A stretch of DNA of 64,000 nucleotides from Channa striata (lineage: Eukaryota > Chordata > Actinopteri > Anabantiformes > Channidae). Both the position numbers and the translations under genes were made by a program. How positions within the stretch are numbered: the stretch's first letter is position 1; the number at the start of each line of letters is the position of its first letter. The stretch is taken from positions 1,679,001 through 1,743,000 of the forward strand of contig CM065186.1 of the NCBI GenBank assembly GCA_033026295.1. The letters run 5' to 3'. A model generated the notes under the pieces. The model made no database searches and had not been told where the DNA came from. It saw nothing but the letters and a program-made list of their open reading frames with translations. Positions 22,130 to 33,699 of this stretch are shown piece after piece.

Positions 22130-22728
22130 TTTAAATGGCTGGACACTATCGTGGGTTCTGTAAAAACTTTTCTGACGTTGTTGCTCCATTGACGAGCTTA
22201 GTAAGCCCCAAAACTCCGTATCAGTGGTCAGAGAGGTGTCAGTCTGCTTTTGAGGCCGCCAAAGCTCTCCTCTGCAGCGCCCCGGTGCTGGCTGCCCCAA
22301 ACTTCATGCATCCGTTCAAGCTAGAGGTGGATGCCAGTGCTCTCGGAGCGGGCGCGGTGCTCCTGCAAGAGGATGATGCCGGCATAGACCATCCCATTTG
22401 CTATTTTTCCAAAAAGTTCAAAAAACACCAGCTTCATTTCAGTACCATCGAAAAAGAGGCAATAGCTCTGTTATTGGCCTTACAACATTTGGAGGTATAT
22501 TTAGGTTCCAGTCCCAGGCCGAGGATCGTCTTCTCTGACCACAATCCTCTCCTGACTCAGATGCAGAACAACAACCGTCTCATGCGCTGGTCCTTACTGC
22601 TGCAGGACTTTAATATTCATATTCGTTACAAAAAGGGACTAGATAATGTAATGGCGGATGCTCTATCACGATGTTAGCTATAATCAAACCTTTACTTAAG
22701 GGCAAAATGTTTGTTTTTTTAGGGGAGG
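22130..22728 (+). mobile_element. Ty3/gypsy retrotransposon remnant, RT connection and RNase H
   Basis: An open frame (22135-22677) begins with the end of a gypsy reverse transcriptase (YRGFCKNFSDVVAPLTSLV) and continues into RNase H: FKLEVDASALGAGAVLLQ, CYFSKKF, HFSTIEKEAIALLLALQHLE, IVFSDHNPL and closing ADALSR. It stops at 22677. Only about 50 bases then separate it from a polypurine tract (AGGGGAGG, 22721-22728) and the LTR. Integrase, normally next, is missing, so this is an internally deleted copy. The 5' part and 5' LTR were not found. Confidence 0.9.
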
Positions 22729-23368
22729 TGTTATGACCAGGGTCATTCTTTGTAATTGAATTATTGTAAGATTGTTTTGTTGTGTATCTCTCCTCCTCCT
22801 TGTGCTTTGTGTGGATGTGGGTGTGTCTCTGTGTGTGGGTGTGTCTGGGGAATCTGCTGCAGGTGATGTCTCTGGATTGGCCAGGTTGAATTGATTCTCT
22901 GCACTGATTGGACGGGATGGCGCTGGGGACTTCATATACATCAGATGTCGGCGGTCGTCTCCCTCTCCACCTCTGCCACTCCCAACCAACCCAGCAGTCG
23001 GTTACTGGTCTTCGTAGTGTTGTTAGTTGTGTGTGTAAATAACTTTGTAAATTACCAACTGTAAATATCGAGCACTGGATAATAATAGTAGGAGTGAGAA
23101 GCCCTTTTATTTTCTGATCTTTTGTCCTGTCTTGGGTTAGGAGTTCAGGTCAGATGTCCTGTCTTTATGTTCATATTTTATTGGAGTTGAAAAGGTAAGG
23201 TAGGCTTTTTTTAGAGTTTAGTTTGTTGTTTTGGGCATTGCTCACGTGCGAAGATAATAAATTGTTATCATTTAAATTTGGAATATTGGGTCACTGGTTT
23301 TGCTTGGAGATGGGAGTGGGAGAGCACATTGTGTTATGCCTTGGTTCCACTAGGCCAGGGGCATAACA
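22729..23368 (+). mobile_element. 3' LTR of the gypsy remnant, 640 bp
   Basis: It starts TGTTATGACC immediately after the polypurine tract and ends GGGCATAACA, giving matching inverted ends TGTTATG / CATAACA. An AATAAA-type stretch (GATAATAAATTG) lies near 23254. It sits downstream of SNTX-like gene C on the opposite strand. Confidence 0.85.
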
Positions 23369-24400
23369 CACTCCAAAGTCCACTGAACTCCCTGCAGACC
23401 ATTTTGTTATGAGGCACAGTTTAACTGTATTAAGGTGGTGGGGATGGGGACACCTCCCAGAGAAGAAAAAAACCTGTGAAGGGTCTTTGTGACCTGTGTC
23501 TGAGTTGATGGTTCGTCTCTCGGTGTGTAAACCAAGTTTACACTGCAGTGTCTTCAGGACACATCTCTGACTTCATGTGTTAATTTAAGACATTAAATTC
23601 CAATTTTAGTGTTCATTAGTAAATGTAATAACCAGCATAAGCAGGTTTGAATGCTGAATACATCCCACACAGCTTGTCTGCGGTGAACACCTCCCCTCCT
23701 TTGAGGATTGGGTGTCATCACATGTGTTTGTCCTTTTTTAGAAATATATTTTTTCCTCTTTCAGAAATGTCCGGACACACAAGCACAAACCATATTTGTC
23801 TACACAACAATTATCTTTATTGTTCAGCAGTAACACAAAAACACCACACTGTTTGCACACGACTGCATGAAGCTGGATAAGAGGATAAAACACCTAATGA
23901 TATGCAGAATACGATTTAAATGATGATAAAAATATAACCAGAAATGAGGAATGATGTAGATAAATCATGTTCATTTTGGTAAAAACTGTTGAAACAGGGA
24001 AAATCCCTAAACATGAGACTGACTTGTAGAATTCTGATTAATTCTGTATAAACCAAATCTGAATCATTTATTTGAAATGATTAATCCTGAAGTTGCTCTT
24101 TGTCACCACTAGAGGTCCCTGCCATCATTGTCATGCATATGTTAAAGTCCTGGTTGCTAAGACACGTGGCCACAGAATCTCCATGTAAGCAGATCTGAAT
24201 GATAATTAGAGCAGTTTTCTTTATGTTTTGATGTTTGCTTGTGTTGTAACCTGCAGGCTGACCTTCATACACTGTGGACATGTAACAGCTGTCCAGTTGT
24301 ACATTACAGCCCAATGCTCGTTAAACTGTGTACACGACAACACATTAAATGTACAAATGTGAGCATGAACATATTGTTTTAAGACAGACTTTAAAACGTG
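23369..24400. other. Downstream flank of gene C
   Basis: No PRY-SPRY exon was found here in any frame, although it is where gene C's third exon would be expected by comparison with A and B. The minus-strand frame at 24081-24314 has no B30.2 signature. Otherwise no feature was recognised. Confidence 0.5.
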
Positions 24401-24404
24401 AACC

Positions 24405-24410
24405 TTTATT
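24405..24410 (-). terminator. Poly(A) signal of gene C
   Basis: AATAAA on the minus strand about 100 bases beyond the stop codon at 24509. This supports gene C ending here rather than being spliced to a lost PRY-SPRY exon. Confidence 0.55.
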
Positions 24411-24508
24411 CTAAATGTAATGTAAATGCAGTAGTTTGCTAAGTTTAAACCGGGACCTTACGACTGTTCAGGTTTTCTGGAATGTGTGGGCTTTGTTTGA
24501 CAGACATG

Positions 24509-27323
24509 TCAGAGAAAGTCTTGGTTCTTATTTTTCACACACTGGGCCTCAGTCTTTGAGTAACTGTCAGAGACCAGGATGCCGTTCGAGTAGTGGAAGA
24601 TGGTCCCTCCTATGTGTTTCGTATTTGCAATGGCCGCTACAAAGACTCGGGTCTTCGGGCCTCTCATGATGAGACCCCTGCAAATGTTGGCTTTTCCTCT
24701 CAGTTTGGTAATGACTTCATCTGAGTAGTACCACTGGTCCCTTGAAGGCGATGAGGCAATCACTGAACTGTACACATGAAGTGAATCCACATACTCAGCC
24801 ATTATCTGAAGGTGGTGGTCAGTGGTTTTCAGGGAGGTAAAAACGAAGCAGAAAACTTCATCCACATCTGGAGCCAGAACCTCTCTGCCCAACTCTGCCT
24901 CGTTTGGGATGATCTTTATTCCCCCCATCATCGTCACACAGGACTTAATGACCAGGATCTCTCTCTCCATGTTGTCCATCCACATACTCAGGTTTTCGTG
25001 GCTGAAGGGAGATTCGTGTCTGTCTTCAAAGATCTTTATTAGGTTGCGCTCATCTTCTGCACCTGCCCTGATCCTAGGAACCGTCTTCGCCATCTGCTGT
25101 TGCAGCGCTGCTGTGTAGTGTTTACACAGTTTCTTGAAACGTTTCAGCTTTTCATGAAGCTGTGGAAAAGGTATGTCTACTGTTTCTTCCAGACAATCGT
25201 TGCATCTCATTTCCAACTGCCAAATATCTTCCAGAGCGTCTTCAGCCTTCCTTAGTAGTCCGATACTGATCCCAGTCTCAGCATCTTCAGAATCCTCCTT
25301 CTTCAGAGGCATCAACCAGACCTTCAGTGGAACACCCCCTTTGCCGTAGCGGTTATCGAACTGCTTCTGAAGTTTAACATAGGTCTTCACTGCATCTTCA
25401 AATGTTGAAGGGCTGCTTTCAAGGGTGAGATCTCCAAAAAATTTGCAGGAGAAATTATCAGTCAGAGCTTCTTCTTCATTAGTCAGATTGATGTCAACTT
25501 TGTCCTGAAGACAAAACGAGGGGATCTTCTTGATCACAGCGTGCATTTGGCCCTGGATGCCCTGAATGTTACTAGTATCCAACCTCTCGCTGTCAAACAC
25601 GAAAAAGGCATTGGCCCCATAAAGGATGCCCGTGACCACGTGCGTTGCCAAATTTTTAACATCATCCACCTGTTCCAGGCTCTTGGCTTCAGGAGGCGTC
25701 ATTATCAGCTGTTTGAAGGTGGTGGTAGCTTTGTACTGAAAGGTCACTCTGCTCTGATTGTGGAACTTCTTCTTATCTCTCAGGTACTTGGCAGATCTTC
25801 CCACTTCAATCAGTCCACTCATATAACTGACTTTGAGAGAAGCGTCAACATCCAGCAGAGAGCACTTGGACTCAATGGAATCACACGTGGCGATGTGAGA
25901 GTCACTGGCACGATGTTCAGTCTCCCTTGTGTTCTTCAGTAGAGTTTTATCGTCCCAAAATGTGACACCTTTAAAACACGAGATGCACAGATGAGCAATA
26001 GAAAAAACAAATTTCAACCACATGCAAATACAACAGGGGAAAAGTTTTGACACTGTCATAACAATGTCCTGTGTACATGAGGAAACCTTAGATCAGTCAG
26101 CAAACGGCTGCACTGGCTGCAGTCCCGCTACATCCCAATGTTATATACACGCTTCATACGATAATCTAGACAATCTTCAAATACATATTGACTCGACTTT
26201 GTATGTTTAATCGCTCTAATTATTTATAATTTTACCACAAAAGTGCAAAAAGATTTAGCGGATTTTCTGCTCTATTACTTCTTAACCAAAAACCTAAAGG
26301 TTTAGTTAAAAAATATTGCGACACACATTTGACTTTGCCTGTGGTTGTTTTCCTCTGCCAACACAAAAGTCTGTTCCTTTATGAATCCACCTGCTCCAGA
26401 GGTGAGAAAAACAAGCTGAGCACACACAGACAGAACCGAGCATCTTTAAAGTTGCAGGTTGTGAGGGACATTTCTATATACAGCAGTCTAACATTGGGTC
26501 ACACTTCTGGCAGAAGCCAGATGCTGCGTCTTACCTTTTGTGTCCCGCAAGATGCCCTGACTCCCCACTGACATGATTAGCATGGCTACTCAGTAGGAAG
26601 CCAACAGAACTAGCAAGTCTATTAAATCCCAGAAGTAACATTTGTGAGAAACCTTTTCAATGATTGTTCCTTTGAATACTTGTTGACACCTTTAGAAGAC
26701 CTTCTGTCTACACTTTGTTTTACCCTAGCTTCCCCCCCAGGTTGCTGTTCCAGCAGAGAAGAGACAGTAACAGAGACTTGCTAATTAGGACTCCCTGTAT
26801 TCACCTGTATGTATGATCTGCATTGTTGAGCAGTTAAAAGCACACACACACCTGACAGAATCTGTCAGATACAGTCTGAACCACTCGAGTGTAACTGTTT
26901 TTTGCTCTGTTCCTCTACCTTTTGCTTATTTGTCATTAAATTGGTTATTGATCATTTGAGAGCTGCCTCCTGTCTCTTAACTTGCTCTCTCAGATTTTTG
27001 CCACAACACAGGTCTCAATAACAAAGACCATGTTTGAAGCACAAATCTCACATGTATGTCTCATTCTAGTGCGAATGGAGCGTTTTCTTCTCTTGAACTT
27101 AAATATTGTTTATACAGTTACTCTGTCAGAGTGCGTCTCCTTTATGGCCACAACACAAAACTCTTTGAGCACTTTTTAGAGTTTCTTTCTAACTGTGATG
27201 CACTAAAATAACCATAAAAAGACACGGTTCACCTGGGATGAGCTCATCTTTCCGTGCATTATAGAGCATCCCTAAGGTGAAGGGTCGACCCAGAGCTGCC
27301 ACTGTGATCATATCTGAGGCCAT
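24509..27323 (-). CDS. Stonustoxin-like protein, gene C, lacking PRY-SPRY
   Basis: Two coding exons: 27323-27233 (91 bases, ATG at 27323, ALGRPFTLGMLYNARKDELIP) and 25968-24509, joined in phase 1; 516 codons plus stop. The exon 2 body aligns throughout with genes A and B (QSRVTFQYKATTTFKQL, ATHVVTGILYGANAFFVFDSE, VPLKVWLMPLK, DEVFCFVFTSL, GILVSD), so the MACPF-like, FAT-like and thioredoxin-like regions are all present. The frame then ends in a unique tail at a stop, 24509, close to where A and B have their second intron. A poly(A) signal follows 100 bases on. The protein is clearly diverged from A and B, so C is the older paralogue. Loss of the recognition domain would leave a potential pore-former with no B30.2 targeting; no function is known for this form. 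Confidence 0.85.
25990..27220. other. Intron 1 of gene C
   Basis: Between exon 2 (acceptor TTTTAAAG ending 25969) and exon 1 (donor G|GTGAACC after 27233). No repeat family or other coding signal was recognised. Confidence 0.6.
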
Positions 27324-27531
27324 GTCTCCTGTGGGGAAAAAAGATCCAAAAACAGAAGCTGATCAGCCACCATGCAACTTTCTTCCTTGTTCAGTGGTTT
27401 TCTCTTTTCAATCCAAACCTGCAGCAACAGCAAACATGAACAAAACCTCAACAAAATAATAAAGAAAAGAGTGAACAGACGGAATTAAATGTGACATCTG
27501 TGCAGTGAACCAGTGGTCTTCCTTCACTTAC

Positions 27532-27655
27532 AGTTTGCCTGTTTTCTCCCCAAAAAATGTGGTGGTGGTAAAAGACTTGAATTCGTTCTCCTCCTTATCC
27601 AGGCTGCCGTCCACTGTGGGTTATGGTTTCCTGCTGTCTCCCTGTTTTTTCTGTT
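27532..27655 (-). promoter_or_regulatory. Noncoding first exon of gene C (inferred)
   Basis: A minus-strand donor AAACT|GTAAGT ends the putative exon at 27532. The acceptor before the coding ATG is TCCCCACAG ending near 27329. The upstream limit is set only by the ISRE just beyond it. No TATA box was seen, unlike A and B. Confidence 0.4.
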
Positions 27656-27666
27656 TGCAGAGAACT

Positions 27667-27676
27667 GAAAGTGAAA
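27667..27676 (-). promoter_or_regulatory. ISRE/IRF-type element of gene C
   Basis: GAAAGTGAAA within CTGAAAGTGAAAGTGTTTC. On the gene strand this reads CACTTTCACTTTCAGTT, a good ISRE. An Ets-like GGAAGTG on the same strand follows near 27700, a pairing seen in immune-cell promoters. The core is identical to the one upstream of gene A. Confidence 0.6.
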
Positions 27677-27699
27677 GTGTTTCTTTTCCTCACTCGCAC

Positions 27700-29990
27700 T
27701 TCCCCTCCTCTCATTGTCCCTCTCTCTCCTCAGCTGTGCTGCTCAGCCACTTTGCAGACTTCCTGATTTCAGTCCTATTGTATCCTGTTGTATTTATGTA
27801 GCTGTTGTTCATGTCACACTCTATTCTAAAAAGACAAAAAGAAAAAAACATCTGTGTGGACATCCAGGGTTATTGCAGGAGGGACAATGGTCCCACACAG
27901 GTTTGGGTGTCCTTTATTCATTTCGTGTAATGTTTGGAACTAAGAATCCACACAACAATGTCAGTGCTTTAATTATTAATGTTTTAGTCCCTAAAAGAAA
28001 ATGAACACTTTATTATTAATGTGATTCTATCATTAGCCAGATTTCATATTAGTTACCTTTTCCATACAGAGGCCATCATTTTTTTCCACTGCAAGCAGAA
28101 CAATTGTGATTTCATGCACCTGTGTATATCCACTGTGCACATGAGGATTTGGATTGTTTTTGTTCAATAAAGTTTTAACCAAACAAACCAGTGGATGCAT
28201 TTCACGGCATCCACTGGGGACTTTACCATTAGACAAAGTAGGCAACTGCCTGGGCCCTCAGCTTTAATAGAAATTAACAATGATTATGGTGCACAAAACA
28301 ATACCAAATGGTTTTTCCTACATACATTTAGATCCTACTTTACAATGAGAAACATAATAACCTCTTTTATTACCCATTCACCACCCCCACACATTCCAGG
28401 TAAATGGACTATTCCTTATTCGCGTCACTGCGGGTCAGAAACGCTGCGTGTTTCAACATGGCTGCCAGAGCCGGGCAGGTTTCCGTAAACAGTCACCTCC
28501 TCCTTCTGTCTGCCGAACTCATTTCACGCGATTAAAACTCCGAAACGCTTTGTAAAGTGCCCTAAATAAAAGGTCAAGTACATCACTTCCAAAAACACCG
28601 TGACAGTCAGTGACAAACACATTTCCCGTTTCTGCTTCACAATAAGAGCCAAACAGCCTTTTTTAAATAGCGTGCTTTTAATCTGAAGGACGGAAGTATT
28701 TTGTTAGCATTGGATCAACCGTATTTAAACCACAGTTAATAAACCCCTGTCGGTTAAACAAGATTTGTTAAGTAACGGTATCAATAAAAAAAATGATTTA
28801 ATTTCGTTTCGTTAACGGCTAATGCTAGCTAACATTAACCTTGATCCAGGATGACTCTCAGGGACAAAAGATGACGACGTGCGAGTAAAGCTCAGGCATA
28901 ACTTAAAAGTTATGTTTTTATTGGTAGTGTTATCATGAACATTATGTGACCTGTAACCCACGTGTCGGTTTCTACACGTGTTTTTCCCACAGTCGAGCAG
29001 CGGGGATGAGGCTTCAGTCAGACCAGGTCCAGGTCGGTCCATGAAACCATCTCCTCCAGTCATGGCACCGTCTCGACCGAAACCCTCCTTTTCTTTCACA
29101 GTGACCCGCGTTGACATGAGCTGCGGTGGTTTGTGTCGGCCCCACCGGGGGACCAGTGTTCGAGCTCCCGCCCCGTTTCTACCTGAATGACCGTGAATGT
29201 GAAATGACCCGACGCCGTGTGAACTGTTGGCCGTCGTTTCTCGTCGCCTGCTCCAGTGGTGAAGGGTAAGACAAAGACCTGACCCGGAGGAATCAAATTG
29301 CAATAGTAATCAATATGTATGTAAAAAAATAATAATGACAGTAACTGAACAGTTTTCTGGTGGCTCTCGGCCAGATACGACAAGTCACATGCTTCCAGTC
29401 CTTCACTGGCCTGGTGGCCCACCGGCCCTGACCCACCGGCCCTGACCCACCGGCCCTGACCCACCGGCCCTGACCCACCGTGGCTCTTCAACACTCTCCA
29501 ACAGAAACACCACAAGATGGTGCCAGCGTCCTGTGTGAGGACAACTTCACATTTTCTTTCCTGTCAGTGATCAAATACAGGAAAAGGATTATTGAGCTTT
29601 GTAGGTTTGGCTTCTCTTCCTTCTAATTTATTTACTGATAGTATGAAACTGAGCTGTAATGTGACTTTACTTGAGATCTGTAAATTCCCACCTCACCATT
29701 CTGTTCCAGTAATTTTTGTTGCTTTTGTTATATGTTGGATAGGATCCACACTGGGGTCCTGTGTTCCAGCTGTTGCTTCATTTCTATGTGAAAGCTGTGT
29801 TCAGAAATGTACACTGACCAAAAAGTGATGGTTAAGACCTGATAGAAAGTGTTGTTACAGCATCTATACTGAACACAAATGTATATGTGCAAATATGTAG
29901 TTAGACACTTTATTGATTGCAGTTTTTTCATATATGCCACACAACAGCAGGGAAAAGGACCACACACAAATTTAAATATGTCAGCAACAC
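27700..29990. other. Intergenic stretch upstream of gene C
   Basis: Holds a YY1-like CAACATGGCTGCC at 28454-28466 (a possible plus-strand start followed by a GGGCAG|GT donor at 28478), a GCTAGCTAAC patch near 28827 and a GC-rich stretch (28978-29280) with overlapping open frames on both strands but no recognisable domain. A gene may start here, but none can be supported. Confidence 0.4.
29418..29480. repeat. 14-bp tandem repeat, 4.5 copies
   Basis: Unit CCCACCGGCCCTGA, four exact copies plus seven bases. On the minus strand it gives a spurious GQGRWVRAGG-type peptide. Confidence 0.95.
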
Positions 29991-30850
29991 GTAAGCACGG
30001 GCTCCTCAGGGTACGGTACTCTCACCGTTCACTCTGTACACCTCGGACTTCACCTACAACACAAGCAGTTGTCATCTCCAGAGATTCTCTGATGACTCAG
30101 CCATAGTTGGTTGTATATCCGATGGGAATGAGCTGGAGTACAGGTCAGTGGTCATGGACTTTGTGGACTTGTGTGAAAGCAACCACCTGTGCTTAAACAC
30201 CAGTAAGACGAAGGAGATGGTGATTGACTTCCGGAGAAGGACACTACAATTCACACCGGTGAACATCCAGGGCTCGGACATTGAGAGGGTGGATAGCTTT
30301 AAGTACCTGGGTGTTCACCTCAACCATAAACTGGACTGGACTGACAACACTGATGCCTTGTACAAGAAGGGTCAAAGTCGCCTCCATCTTCTGAGGAGGC
30401 TGAGGTCCTTCGGCTTGTGCAGGCCCATGTTAAAGACATTCTATGACTCTGTGGTGGCTTCAGCTCTGCATACGCTGTGGTCTGCTGGGGTTCAGGCAGC
30501 ACCGACCAGGACAGGAACAGACCGAACAAGCTGGTCAGGAGAGCCAGCTCTGTCCTGGGCTGCCCGCTGGACTCTGTGGAGGAGGATGTTGGCCAAGCTG
30601 TCATCCATCCTGGACAACACCAGACAGTGGAGGCTCTGTGCAGCTCCTTCAGCGGCCGACTGATCCACCCTCAGTGTAGGACAGAGCGCTACCGCAGGTC
30701 TTTCATTCCCACCGTGGTTAGACTCTATAACTCCACAGTCCAACCTACTTGAATTTGAAATATTGTACATATTCTGTAGTACTTAAATATTGTACATTTG
30801 TAAATTGACTTTGATTAAATTTTTTGCACATTACTTGCACTTTTGTTCAT
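29985..30850 (+). mobile_element. Non-LTR retrotransposon fragment, RT C-terminus and 3' end
   Basis: With several frame changes, the plus strand reads SPFTLYTSDFTYN-like, then FSDDSAIVGC, SVVMDFVDLCESNHLCLN, FKYLGVHLNHKLDW and YKKGQSRLHLLRRLRSFGLC. This is the thumb and C-terminal part of a LINE reverse transcriptase found widely in fish. After 30530 the conserved NKLVRRASSVLG and DSVEEDV appear in another frame. The 3' part includes TTTTTTGCACATTACTTGCAC, typical of the family's tail. It is a truncated, frameshifted, dead copy. I place it in the jockey/CR1/Rex-type group without naming the clade. Confidence 0.75.
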
Positions 30851-30859
30851 TCCAGCTGG

Positions 30860-32460
30860 GATAGAACCTGACTGCCGTCAATCTTTTACAAACGGAAAAG
30901 GGGAAATTATCAATTGCTGCAACATCCAAATAAAGGTGACCTACTTTACAGACTTAACGCATGCCTTCACTGATATAGACCTTACTTTTTTTGGGTGTAA
31001 CTTGAGTGGTACATGTAAATAAATGTCATTACATTTCTCTCTGATTTCACTAAAGTATTTCTCTGTCTGGCTGCAAAACGCCTCCAAATGAAATCATTCA
31101 AAGCAACGTTTAGTTCAGATTATGTCATCTTGTTACCATTACCATAAAGTTTGTGATCATGGTCAACCTGCTTATCCAGAGCTTATTCAGTATGTGGACT
31201 AGGCCATCTTTCACTTTTCACATTGGTATATTAATTTAATAGCGTTCTCTTCCTGCACTACCTCCACAGATGGATGAGCTCACATCGTGTTGACCAGTGA
31301 CACAGTGGGACATGGGACTGGACGTTGCTTTGAAGCTTTAAGCCAACGTGATAATTGTTGCTATGGGTGAAACATTTTGGATTGTACTGTAATTGTTCCT
31401 TTTACCCTTTCATAATTCAAATGACTGATTCGAAGACTTAAATGGATAAACCTCTGGAAACAAAGGTTATGAAACACTAAACATGTATTTGCGTATTTGA
31501 AATAAATTACAACATTATATGTGCAGTAAAGACATTGTTCAGCCTTCATGGTTTTTGCTTCGATGTTTAGACATGTTGGTCTGTTAATATTGAGCCAAAG
31601 AATTAATGCTGCATTAGTACACTGAGTACCTATAAATGCACATGTTTTATGTACTGCTGAATTTAAATGAAAGTTATAGTTCTTGTTCTGTTAATCTAGA
31701 TTTTATAAATGTGCTCACCTGTCATTTGAATTTGAGTTTACTGATGCTAACGGCTAAAACACAGGGAGCTTGTGCAGGGATAAGGTAGAAAATAGAGAGA
31801 GGAGGATCAGAGAGGAGGAACGTCCGCCAACACCAAGATTGCACAGGCCGAGGAAGAACATTGTCAAAGCAGTGGCAACAATAATTAATAAATTAATATT
31901 TGTTTTCATTATATCACAAAATATACAAAAACAATAACAAATATAGAAAGTAGGGTTATGTCTTAAGTTGAAAGAATTTTATTACATTTGAAACAAATGC
32001 AAAGTAGAAGTATCTGTACCCGTGGTCTCATACTGTTGGACAAATGACTAAATGTAAATGTAGTGCTGAATACATAATTACAGCAATATTTTGTTTAGAT
32101 TTTACAAAAATAATTATCTCTAAAGCAAGGTTTTAAAGGCTTCTGTTTAGCTTTCAAATCTGCTCTCAGGACAAATACCCAAATGTTTTGTAGTGATTAG
32201 ACAATTTATATAAAAATATCAAATATCAGGATGAATGAAAAACAACTAAATGATGCATAAGATGTAGAATAATTAGAATTTGAGGGAATGTTGCACAAAT
32301 AATTAAAACTCCTGTATTTTCAGTTGGTGCTTTAGTAGCATAAAACATGAAAACAAAGAAAAAACTCCTACAGAAAACAAGCAGAATAGTTTGATGAAAA
32401 TACAAACGCAGATGTGAAGGCTTTTACAGAGCTGCTGGATCCAGTCACAATTATCCGGGA
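30860..32460. other. Intergenic stretch downstream of the GPCR gene
   Basis: AT-rich; no coding exon or repeat family recognised. It presumably contains the 3' UTR of the leftward GPCR gene, but no poly(A) site could be chosen with confidence. Confidence 0.45.
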
Positions 32461-32468
32461 GAAGCTTA

Positions 32469-33695
32469 TTAATTGGCTTCACTGCTCCTGTCAGTCCTCA
32501 GTGATTTCAGTTCCTGCTGCGTAGACTGAGTTCCTGATGACGATTGTGTGTTGTCCTCGCCCTCAGCTGCGTGGCCACAGCGCAGCGCACGGGGCAACGA
32601 GCTGCAGAGGGCCTTCCTGAACATGGAGCTGGAGAAGATGTAGACGATGGGGTCCAGGGCCGAATTCAGGAAGTTCAGTCCCAAAGAAACGATGGTAAGC
32701 TGGGTGAAGGTGTAAAAGGCGGGGCAGTCCTGTGGCCGGTACGAACGGATCACCCACACGCCAATGGTCGTCACCGTGGTGGGCAGGAAGCACACCATGA
32801 AGACTGCAACGATGGCAATGCACACTTGCATCGCCTTGCGCACCTTCTCTGCCTTCCCCATCTGCCTCTCCTTCAGGAAGCTGGAGATCCGGATGCAGCA
32901 GAACAGCAGCATGGCCATCGGGATGATGAACTCAAACACCGTCAGGATCCGGTGCATGCCGACCAGGATGATGATGGCTCGCGACGCCTCTTTGTAAGAG
33001 GTGAAGAAGAAGCACTGGGTGGTGTCGCCGCTGCCTTTGATATGGTTATAAGCCAGCATGGGAACACGCGGACTGATGACCAACAGCCACACAAAGGCCG
33101 ACACGTACACGGCCTGGCGCTTGGTCATCCGGTTGAAGCGGTGATGAGGGTGGACAACCTGGAGAAAGAAAACAACAGTCAGAACTGCTGGCAAAATGTT
33201 GCTGACATGAGTTGCTTTGGGTTAAATAAAAGTGACTCTCGGTGGACAGCTGCTCCACTCCAAGCCCTGCTGCACTCTCGTCCTTACCTTGAAATAACGA
33301 TAAATTGCCACCACAGTCATGAGTCCAATACTGGCCGAGCGGTTGGAAAACATCAAGAAGAGGTTGAGGCGACACAAGCTGTCCCCAAAAACCCAGTGGC
33401 CCCTGAGCAAGGCATCGATCCTCAGTGGCAGACTCACCAAAACCAGGAAGTCTGCTATAACCAGGTTGAAGAGGAACAGGTTGTTGGGGTTCCAAGACTT
33501 CAGCTTGAAGCAGAAGATCCACAGGGCCACTATATTTCCCAGGAGCCCCAGTACGATGTCGATGATGAGGACTGGGGGCAGGATCACTCCCTCCAGCTGA
33601 ATTCCAACAGGTCGGCAACCACCGCCTTGACCCCCACCAGGACTTGGAGTCGTGAAGTTGAAAAGTGCAGTGGTGACATTTTTCTCTGTTAACAT
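32469..33695 (-). CDS. Class A GPCR, hydroxycarboxylic acid receptor-like
   Basis: Exon 1 33695-33288 (136 codons) and exon 2 33158-32469, joined in phase 0 across a 129-bp GT-AG intron; 365 residues. The start is the first ATG, followed by N-glycosylation sites (NVT, NFT). Seven hydrophobic segments are visible. TM1 has GLLGN then ALWIFCFKLKSW, TM2 IADFLV, TM6 FMVCFLP and TM7 DPIVYIFSS (the NPxxY equivalent). The stretch after TM3, FKVVHPHHRFN, and the TM1 loop are hallmarks of the HCAR/OXER1/GPR31 group, whose members bind lactate, ketone bodies, nicotinate or oxidised fatty acids and usually couple to Gi. The TM1 region looks closest to HCAR. The DRY motif reads YRY (IYRYF). The intron falls right after that motif, unusual because mammalian members are intronless in the coding region. 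The ligand cannot be told from sequence. Confidence 0.85.
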
Positions 33696-33699
33696 TTTG

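Noticed and set aside
23369..24500. A hidden PRY-SPRY exon for gene C
   Set aside because: No LTLDP, WEVE or LGV-LDW motif in any minus-strand frame.
28812..29303. Overlapping open frames on both strands in a GC-rich patch
   Set aside because: Neither strand gives a known domain; a plausible acceptor exists at 28990 on the plus strand, but no further exon supports a gene.
32544..33692. Long plus-strand open frame of 382 codons opposite the GPCR
   Set aside because: It is antisense to the two GPCR exons, runs across their intron, is low in hydrophobic structure and has no recognisable domain; it is a shadow of GC-rich third positions.
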